64,000 nt of DNA. Origin: Propionicimonas paludicola (GTDB taxonomy: Bacteria > Actinomycetota > Actinomycetes > Propionibacteriales > Propionibacteriaceae). A program made the translations under genes and the position numbers. Below the pieces are notes generated by a model, which did not search any database, had not been told where the DNA came from, and was given only the letters and a program-made list of their open reading frames with translations. The DNA lies in assembly GCF_002563675.1 (NCBI RefSeq), contig NZ_PDJC01000001.1, forward strand, positions 3,198,477 through 3,262,476, given 5' to 3'. This document shows positions 58,333 to 64,000 of the stretch, in pieces. The first letter of the stretch is position 1. The number at the start of each line of letters is the position of its first letter.

Positions 58333-58351
58333 CAGATAATCCTCAATTATC
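58328..58351 (-). repeat. 24-bp inverted repeat, right copy (recombinase stop, Shine-Dalgarno, TTG start)
   Basis: Reverse complement of 54702-54725, with no mismatch. On the minus strand it contains the recombinase stop TGA (58343-58345), the GAGG ribosome site and the TTG start of the ATP-grasp gene. The dyad GATAAT-TGAGG-ATTATC could be a recombinase binding site. Confidence 0.95.
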
Positions 58352-59299
58352 GTGGAGGAACCTCTGGGTGAGGACGTCGGCGTTGGTGACTGCGCGGTGC
58401 AGAGCGGTGTCCGAGACGTGCGTGTAGATCTCGGTCGTGGTGATGCTTGCGTGGCCGAGCAGTCGCTGAACTACGCGGATGTCGACTCCCGCCTCGAGGA
58501 GTTGGGTCGCTGCAGCGTGGCGGAGCATGTGGGGCGTCACTGGCTGCTCGATGCCGGCTTGCTCGGCGGCGCGCTTGATGCGCCAGCGGATCGTCTCGGC
58601 CGTGATGGGGTTCCCGCTGCTGTTGAACAGCAGGTAGGGGTGAGTGACACCCGCCGAGTCGCGGTACCCGAGGTACTCATCGATCAGCCTCTTCAGCCAC
58701 GGGCCAACGATGTAGACCACTCTCTCGCGTTGTCCCTTGCCATGGACTCGCACCGCTCCCGCTGTGAGGTCAATGCTCTTGCACGTGATCGTCGCAGTCT
58801 CGCTCACGCGCGTGCCGGTGACGAGCATCAGGCTGACAGCCAGCAGCGTGGTTGCGGTGGCAGGTTGCTCCCGGATGTCGCCGTGGAGGCTGCCCGTTCG
58901 GCGGAGCTGCTTGCGGAGGTAGCTGTGGAGCGTCTCCAGATCACCGCTGCGAGCGACCTTGGGCAGTGTGTATCCGCCGCCTGGGCGAATATCGACCGAC
59001 GCCCACAGTCCGGGCTGCGCGAGTTGGCGGTCCACCATCCAGGAGTAGAAGCCGTGGAGTGCGCTCGAGCGCCTCATGATCGTGCGAGAGGTGAGCCCCG
59101 CTTGGCGTTGCCCCTGTAGGAACCTAAGGAAGTGGCCTGCCGTCAGTTCAGTTGTGTCTATGGCCGCGTCCATCTGGCGCAGCCACAGCGTCAGATCGGA
59201 GTCGTATGCGCGTGCCGTGTGCGGTGACGGGTCCTTCGTCATCCGGTACCAACCTAGGTACTGCTCGACCGCGGAGCTGGTCTGCATCGTCAAATCCAT
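58343..59299 (-). CDS. Tyrosine recombinase (XerC/D-like integrase)
   Basis: 318 residues: an N-terminal SAM-like core-binding domain (residues about 10-95) and a catalytic domain with the full set R164 (TGTRVSE), K188 (HGKGQRE), H257-x2-R260 (HMLRHAA), H283 (LLGHASI) and Y292 (EIYTH). It resembles XerD-type and small integrases. It may have integrated the island or may act on the 24-bp repeats, one of which holds its own stop codon. Start ATG at 59299. Confidence 0.93.
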   Translation of the reverse strand: MDLTMQTSSAVEQYLGWYRMTKDPSPHTARAYDSDLTLWLRQMDAAIDTTELTAGHFLRFLQGQRQAGLTSRTIMRRSSALHGFYSWMVDRQLAQPGLWASVDIRPGGGYTLPKVARSGDLETLHSYLRKQLRRTGSLHGDIREQPATATTLLAVSLMLVTGTRVSETATITCKSIDLTAGAVRVHGKGQRERVVYIVGPWLKRLIDEYLGYRDSAGVTHPYLLFNSSGNPITAETIRWRIKRAAEQAGIEQPVTPHMLRHAAATQLLEAGVDIRVVQRLLGHASITTTEIYTHVSDTALHRAVTNADVLTQRFLHDN

Positions 59300-59553
59300 C
59301 CTTCATGTGTTGAGATCGGTGACCGGGGACCCCTGCTCTCGCGGGCGCCAATCGGCAATCGCGCAGCGACAAGGTGAAACGGCCATGGCTTCTCACGCGA
59401 GGATGTACCGGTTGGCGCACAGGTGGGCGCAACTGGCTGATGGTGAACACGTACAACGCCGGCCGCAGGACGCGATGCGAACCCAGTTCGGGGTCGCCTC
59501 AACCACTCGCGTCAGCGAGTAACTGGAGCCTCAGGAGAAGGCAGTGCTGCGGC

Positions 59554-60306
59554 TCAGCCCTTCGAGCGGGATCCGGCGGTGAGCTTGGGTGCGAAGTTGG
59601 CGAACTCGTAGTCGAAGACGTCGGTGCGGATCTCGCCGACCAGGCCCCGATAGAGCTCGACGCCGACGTACTTGGTGGCCAGCTTGAGGCGTCCCTCCTT
59701 CTCCAGGCGCCGGACGCTGACCTGTACCTGCGGTTCGTCCAGCACGCGCAGTGGACGGAACTGGCTGGCCCGCCGGACCAGGTCGTGGTCTTCGGCCAGT
59801 CGCAGCGACTCGTCGAAGCCGCCGACCCGCTCGAAGAGCCGGCGCGAGATCACGATGCAGAACCCCGGCGCATGCGGGTCGACGTACTGTCCGACCTTGA
59901 TCACGGCCATGCAGGCGCTGTGCAGAAACTTGTCGAGCGAGCTGTCCGACAGCGGGACGATCTGGCAGGTGGCCAGGTCGAGGAACCGGCCCTCCAGCTG
60001 CTCATGCAGGTCGGCCAGGAACGTCCGGGAGATCCGGACGTCCGCGTCCAGGAACACCAGGAACGCGCCGGTGGCCGCGCGGGCGCCGTTGTTGCGTCCG
60101 ATCCCGGGCATCCCGCCGGCAACCACCCGAGCCCCGGCGGACGTGGCCATCTCCACTGTCTGATCAGTCGAGCCGGCATCGGCCACGATGACTTCGAAGC
60201 TGCGGAACTCCTGGGCCTCGAGGTCGGCGAGCAGGCCGGGAAGCAGCTCCGCTTCGTTCAGGGTCGGAATCACGATGCTGAAGGCGATCGGGTCAGTCCG
60301 GGTCAT
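59554..60306 (-). CDS. Family 2 glycosyltransferase
   Basis: 250 residues: FSIVIPTLNEAELLPGLL, VIVADAGSTDQTVE, GIGRNNGARAATGAFLVFLDADVRI (DAD for metal-nucleotide binding), and GGFDESLRLAEDHDLVRRA. The fold is GT-A; there are no long membrane helices apart from a possible C-terminal amphipathic segment. It transfers an unknown sugar to a lipid or polysaccharide. AAAGGAG precedes the ATG at 60306. High GC returns here, so it lies outside the accessory region. Confidence 0.92.
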   Translation of the reverse strand: MTRTDPIAFSIVIPTLNEAELLPGLLADLEAQEFRSFEVIVADAGSTDQTVEMATSAGARVVAGGMPGIGRNNGARAATGAFLVFLDADVRISRTFLADLHEQLEGRFLDLATCQIVPLSDSSLDKFLHSACMAVIKVGQYVDPHAPGFCIVISRRLFERVGGFDESLRLAEDHDLVRRASQFRPLRVLDEPQVQVSVRRLEKEGRLKLATKYVGVELYRGLVGEIRTDVFDYEFANFAPKLTAGSRSKG

Positions 60307-60341
60307 GGCGATGCTCCTTTCCTCGTCGTTGCGACGGTGAG

Positions 60342-61124
60342 TCAAGCGGCGCTGCGGTCGGCCAGCCGGCCGGCGACCAAGTGGTCGCCGATCGTGTCGA
60401 ACGAGTGGAAGTTGCGCAGGACGTCCTCTGCGGCTGCGCGTCCGGCTTCGATCAGCTGCGGGACGTCCGCAGGAGACCACTTCGACAGCCCCCTCAGGTC
60501 GGGTCGGATGGTGAGGGTGGACGCCTCGCGCTCCAGCTTCGCGATGGCCTCGGCGGTGCCGGGAGGTGCGGCCACCCACTCCGGGCTGAGCCGGACGGCG
60601 ATGGTCCAGCGGGCGCCGAGCTGTCGGGCGGCTTCGATCGGGAGGTTCGCCCGCAGCCCGCCGTCGTACAGGACCTCGTTGTCGCGGATCACCGGCGGGA
60701 ACAGTCCGGGAATGGCGACGCTCGCCCGCAATGCGTCGGCCAGTGATCCACTGGTGATCACGACGGTCTTGCCGCTCCGCACGTCCGTGGCCACCGCACC
60801 GAACCGGATCGGCAGCTCCTCGATGCGTTGCACGGTCTCCAGCCGGCTCAGGGTCTCGCTCAGCGCTTGGGAGTCGAGGATCCCGAGCCGCGGGGTCAGG
60901 GTGAGTCGACCGACCGCCGCCCAGCTGCTGGACAGCATGAGTTCCTCGATCTCGTCCAGCGGCGTCCCGGACGCATAGGCGGCACCCACCAGGGCGCCGG
61001 CGCTCGTCCCGGCGACGACCTCGGGGTACAGGCCACGGGCGTTGAGGGCCTGCAGGACGCCGAGGTGCGCGGCACCCAGGACGGCGCCACCACCCAGGGC
61101 CAGGCCCAGCCCGGGGGTGGTCAT
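60342..61124 (-). CDS. Patatin-like phospholipase family protein
   Basis: 260 residues. The Ser-Asp dyad fold is seen as GGGAVLGAAHLGVL (oxyanion hole), GTSAGALVGA (nucleophile Ser about 41), and YDGGLRANLP (catalytic Asp). It is a bacterial patatin (RssA-like, here without an HTH), acting on lipid acyl esters, probably in the cytosol. Start overlaps the TetR gene by 4 nt (ATGA), so it is co-transcribed and controlled by TetR. Confidence 0.92.
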   Translation of the reverse strand: MTTPGLGLALGGGAVLGAAHLGVLQALNARGLYPEVVAGTSAGALVGAAYASGTPLDEIEELMLSSSWAAVGRLTLTPRLGILDSQALSETLSRLETVQRIEELPIRFGAVATDVRSGKTVVITSGSLADALRASVAIPGLFPPVIRDNEVLYDGGLRANLPIEAARQLGARWTIAVRLSPEWVAAPPGTAEAIAKLEREASTLTIRPDLRGLSKWSPADVPQLIEAGRAAAEDVLRNFHSFDTIGDHLVAGRLADRSAA

Positions 61125-61732
61125 CGTCTCGCCTCGACCGCGCGGCGTCCGGGCAACTCCTGTGCCCGGGTGGGGTTCAGGCCGTCCAGAAGCAGGCTCA
61201 GGTAGCGCCGGCGAGTGCCCTGGTCGGTATCCAGCAGTCCGGGGACGGCGGTGACCATGGCGAGCAGGGCCGGCACGTCATCGGGATCGAGGTCGGGACG
61301 CAGGTTGCCGGCGGCCTGCGCCCGAGCGATGGTGTCGCGCAGTTCCTCGTCGCGGGCCAGGAACTCGCTGGTCACCGAGGCGATGTTGCCGATCGACTCG
61401 ACGACGCCGCGCTCCCGCTCGAGCAGGTCGACCAGGCGTTCGGCGACCGACAGCAGATCGTCCCGGGACGCGTCCGAGGCGCAGAACTCGGTGAGCAGCG
61501 GACGAACCTCCTCGACGAACACCCGCTCCATGACCGCCTCGGCCAACTTCTCCCGGTTCGGGAAGTGCCGGTAGAGGGTGGCGATGCCGACCCCGGCCTC
61601 CTTGGCGATCAGGTTCAACGTGGTCGATCCCGGACGCCGCAGTGCCTCGCGGGCAGCCGCGAGGATCCGTCCGATGCTGGAGGCGGCGTCGGCGCGCAGC
61701 GCCTGCAAGGGTCCAGTGGTATCCGATAGCAC
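61121..61732 (-). CDS. TetR-family transcriptional regulator
   Basis: 203 residues from a GTG 6 nt after a CAAAAT -10 box. The HTH is ILAAAREALRRPGSTTLNLIAKEAGVGIATLYRHFPNREKLAEAVM. A longer frame would start at a TTG that is itself the -35 box, so it is rejected. The dyad at 61743-61758 overlaps the promoter, implying autorepression of the TetR-patatin operon. Confidence 0.9.
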   Translation of the reverse strand: MLSDTTGPLQALRADAASSIGRILAAAREALRRPGSTTLNLIAKEAGVGIATLYRHFPNREKLAEAVMERVFVEEVRPLLTEFCASDASRDDLLSVAERLVDLLERERGVVESIGNIASVTSEFLARDEELRDTIARAQAAGNLRPDLDPDDVPALLAMVTAVPGLLDTDQGTRRRYLSLLLDGLNPTRAQELPGRRAVEARR

Positions 61733-61738
61733 ACTCTC

Positions 61739-61768
61739 ATTTTGATAGTGAGCTATCACTTCTGTCAA
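61739..61768 (-). promoter_or_regulatory. Promoter with TetR operator TGATAG-CTCA-CTATCA
   Basis: On the minus strand TTGACA (61763-61768), 18-bp spacer, CAAAAT (61739-61744). The perfect dyad TGATAG-N4-CTATCA (61743-61758) covers the spacer and the edge of the -10 box, a typical TetR repression site. Confidence 0.8.
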
Positions 61769-61876
61769 CCAGGTCGGTGGCGCGGCCTCGAGTTCAGTGC
61801 GTTCCCGTGGGTGGCTGCGGTCGGTCAGGCCTGGTGCCTCCGATCAGCCCCGGCGACGCTCGGACGGCTGGGGCCG

Positions 61877-63307
61877 CTACTCGCCGTGGCCGGCGTTGGC
61901 TGCCGTGCGGGGAAGCAGGGGAATGATGGCGAGGACGGCCAGGCAGACGATTCCCACCACGATGAGGCAGACCTGCATGGCGTGGGCCATGTCGGTGCCG
62001 TAGGCCAACCAGATCGAGGTGATCACGGCTGAGCCGATCGCGCCGGCGAGTTGCTGGACGGCCGACAGGCTGCCACCGGCCGAGCCGGCCTCGTCGGGGG
62101 ACGCGTCGCCCACGGCGATGTCGAACAGAGTGCCGAAGGTCAGCCCCATGCCGAGGCCGGTGACCACCATCGGCCCCACCAGATCCCAGGTTCCCAGTGC
62201 GAGCCCGTTGCTATAGACGGTGAGCCACAGCCATCCGGCGCCGAGGGCTGTGGTGAGGACGCCCGCGGCCACCAGGTTGCGACCGAGCTTGCCGATCAGG
62301 GGTGCCGCGATGAAGGAGGCGACGATGATGCCGACCGACATCGGCACGATGCCGGTGAGTGCGGTCTGGACCGGGTCGCGGTGCAGTGCCTGCTGGCAGA
62401 ACAGCGACACGACATAGGCCATTCCAGTGACGACCGCGAAGTAGCCGAGCCCAGCCAGCAGGCCCGCGGTGAAGCCGCGGTTGCGCAGCAGCGAGGGGAG
62501 AATGAGCGGGTTGGCGGCCTTGGCCTGGCGGACGGCGAAAGCCGCGAAGGCGGCGATCCCGATCGCCAGCAAGGAGAGGGGCCATGGGCCCCAGCCGAGC
62601 TCCGGGCCCTCGATCAGGCCGGCAATCGTCCCGAGCACGGCCAGGCTGAGCAGGACGGAACCAGGCGCGTCCAGGACGACCTTGGGGTCGGCCGGGATGC
62701 GGGGCAGGATCTTCGCGGCAAGAGCGAGCCCCAGGCCGCCGAACACGATGTTGATCAGGAACATCGGACGCCAGGACAGTCCGAACCAGTTGGCGTTGAC
62801 GATGTAGGCGCCCAGGATGGGTCCGCCGATCGATGCCAGAGCCATCATCGGCCCGAAGGTGGCGAAGGCGACCGACTTGAAGTCGCGCGGGAACACGGCG
62901 GTCATGATCGCGAGCCCCTGGGGGATCAGCAGAGCACCGAAGCCTCCTTGAATGAGGCGGGCGATGACCAGAACTGTCGGCGACCAGGCCAGGCCGCAGG
63001 CCAGCGACGCCAGTGTGAATCCGGTGATGCCGATCAGGAACACCCGGCGTTGGCCGAAGCGGTCGCCCAGGCGTCCGCCGAGGACGAGCAGGCTGCCGAG
63101 CGCCAGCGCGTAGGCCGACCCGAGCCACTTCAGCAAGCCGGCCCCACCGCCGAGTTCGGCGACGATCGTCGGCGCGGCGATGTTGGTGAGGGTGGAGTCC
63201 ATCAGGTCGAGCATGTCGGCGATCAGGACGACGGCGAGGATCGCCCACAGGCCGGCGCGCGAGGTGGCGCCGACTGGCTCCTTTATTGGTTCGAGCGTGG
63301 TGTCCAT
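61877..63307 (-). CDS. MFS transporter, DHA2 family (14 TM drug exporter)
   Basis: 476 residues with about fourteen hydrophobic segments. Diagnostic motifs: LIADMLDLMDSTLTNIAAPTIVAELG in helix 1, GRLGDRFGQRRVFLIG (motif A), and RLIQGGFGALLIPQGLA (motif B/C region). Exports drugs or hydrophobic compounds using the proton gradient. AAGGAA precedes ATG 63307. It is divergent from a broken TetR gene, its probable former repressor. Confidence 0.93.
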   Translation of the reverse strand: MDTTLEPIKEPVGATSRAGLWAILAVVLIADMLDLMDSTLTNIAAPTIVAELGGGAGLLKWLGSAYALALGSLLVLGGRLGDRFGQRRVFLIGITGFTLASLACGLAWSPTVLVIARLIQGGFGALLIPQGLAIMTAVFPRDFKSVAFATFGPMMALASIGGPILGAYIVNANWFGLSWRPMFLINIVFGGLGLALAAKILPRIPADPKVVLDAPGSVLLSLAVLGTIAGLIEGPELGWGPWPLSLLAIGIAAFAAFAVRQAKAANPLILPSLLRNRGFTAGLLAGLGYFAVVTGMAYVVSLFCQQALHRDPVQTALTGIVPMSVGIIVASFIAAPLIGKLGRNLVAAGVLTTALGAGWLWLTVYSNGLALGTWDLVGPMVVTGLGMGLTFGTLFDIAVGDASPDEAGSAGGSLSAVQQLAGAIGSAVITSIWLAYGTDMAHAMQVCLIVVGIVCLAVLAIIPLLPRTAANAGHGE

Positions 63308-63352
63308 GGGGTTCCTTCCGGTTAGCGGCCCGCCAAGGCTGGCATCGCTCTA

Positions 63353-63382
63353 ATATTGGAACCGTTACAGATATGATGTCAA
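63353..63382 (-). promoter_or_regulatory. Promoter of the MFS gene
   Basis: Minus strand TTGACA (63377-63382), 18-bp spacer, CAATAT (63353-63358), about 45 bp upstream of the MFS start codon. It lies in the shared intergenic region with the TetR gene. Confidence 0.6.
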
Positions 63383-63408
63383 CTCAGGAATCTTGGTAGG
63401 GTGATGCC

Positions 63409-63978
63409 GTGACCGACGAGGTGGGCCTGCGCACGCGCAAGAAGCTCCGTACCCGTGAGGCGATCAGCAACGCCGCATTGGGGTTGTTCATCGAGCGGGG
63501 CTACGAGAACGTCACTCTTTCCGAGATCGCCAGAGCGGCCGAGGTGTCGGTTGCCACCGTTTTCAGCTACTTCCCCGACGGCAAGGACGCACTCGTCTTC
63601 GAGCAGGACGAAGACCGGCGGCCGCCATCGCCGAGGCGATTCAGACCCGTGGGGACGGCGCGAGTGTGATGGACGCGGTCGAGGCGTTTCATCCTGAGTC
63701 GTGGCCCTTTCCGGAAGGGAAACGCCGCCACCCCGGTCCAGCGACTGATTGCCGAGACCGCGCCGCTGCGGGCCTACGCCCAGAAGCGGTGGGCAGCCTG
63801 CGAGCCCGTCCTGAGGTCGGCACTGGCTGAGGAGTCCCGCCGTCCCGAGGACGTGAATGTCCGAGCGCTCGCCCGATACGTTCTCGAGATCCCGGAGATC
63901 GCGGCCCAGGATGCCGATCCGCGAGCGACCGTCGGCCAGCTCTTCACTCGCCTCCGCGCAGGATGGGGCATCGCTTAG
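63409..63978 (+). pseudogene. TetR-family regulator with two compensating frameshifts
   Basis: Begins with an intact HTH (TRKKLRTREAISNAALGLFIERGYENVTLSEIARAAEVSVATVFSYFPDGKDALVFEQDEDRR). Around 63617-63623 a 1-base loss shifts the frame, giving an early stop at 63667-63669. The lost frame (AAIAEAIQTRGDGASVMDAVEAF) continues until about 63690, where one extra T restores the original frame (ILSRGPFRKGN...LRAGWGIA) to TAG 63976-63978. The total is a multiple of three. GTG at 63409 is 6 nt after TAGGGT. Sequencing error cannot be excluded. Confidence 0.8.
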
Positions 63979-64000
63979 CGATCAGGTGCGGCGACATCTG

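Noticed and set aside
42708..59540. tRNA 3'-end duplication as the right attachment site
   Set aside because: I looked for a second copy of the T-arm/acceptor sequence and found none in the window, so no att pair is annotated.
61121..61768. TTG start at 61768 for the TetR gene
   Set aside because: That TTG is the first three bases of the TTGACA -35 box, and the frame would run through the operator; the GTG at 61732 follows the -10 box by 6 nt.

Overview
The window is high-GC DNA from an actinobacterium. Supporting signs are a translational ileS T-box with a very short stem I, a small-type SRP RNA upstream of dnaX-ybaB-recR, DivIVA/Wag31-like coiled-coil proteins, SigE-family ECF sigma factors, and many genes whose start codon lies 6-7 nt after a TANNNT-like -10 hexamer (leaderless mRNAs). 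A member of the Propionibacteriales is a reasonable guess, but nothing here fixes the family or genus.

Positions 1-33845 are mainly chromosomal housekeeping. In order: a MerR regulator (cut by the window edge) with a free-standing copy of its sensor domain; a DivIVA-like/coiled-coil operon divergent from thrC; an AEC transporter; a repeat-rich intergenic stretch; pdxH; a PLP aminotransferase; a GlxA-type regulator divergent from a cysteine hydrolase; ilvD and a HAD phosphatase; 6-phosphofructokinase coupled to a PhzF protein; a lipoprotein; an M3 peptidase; a PabB-PabC fusion; rarD; a DUF2867/TetR pair; ileS coupled to an alpha/beta-hydrolase-fold protein that lacks catalytic residues; a HAD/recR/ybaB/dnaX block; and the SRP RNA.

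Positions 34050-42600 hold an array of four sigma/membrane-protein pairs. Each is an ECF sigma factor of the SigE family overlapped by a single-pass membrane protein with a short cytoplasmic N-terminus and an ectodomain carrying two cysteines in the same region. All four units have the same promoter-like signature, CAACC-N15-GCGT. Two units end in near-identical terminators. A nitrilase-family enzyme and an ABC-type ATPase lie between units.

A tRNA-Ser(GGA) at 42708-42795 marks the start of a region of different character, running to about 59540 and resembling a genomic/defence island. It holds a HEPN protein, a two-gene operon with a PD-(D/E)XK nuclease-like protein, DUF488 and Nmad2-like proteins, a SIR2-domain protein, and a MarR/MFS/YbhB cluster. 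It ends in an unusual module in which a STAND-like ATPase and an ATP-grasp enzyme are convergent, and each starts inside one of two identical 24-bp sequences in inverted orientation. A tyrosine recombinase gene stops inside one of these copies, so the module could be a site-specific inversion switch.

From about 59554 ordinary chromosome resumes: a glycosyltransferase, a patatin-like phospholipase coupled to a TetR regulator with a clear operator, and a 14-TM MFS exporter divergent from a TetR gene broken by two compensating frameshifts.

A dispersed 12-bp motif, GGGGACGGTTCC, recurs intergenically at least nine times between 13.6 and 35.8 kb and looks like a REP-type element family.
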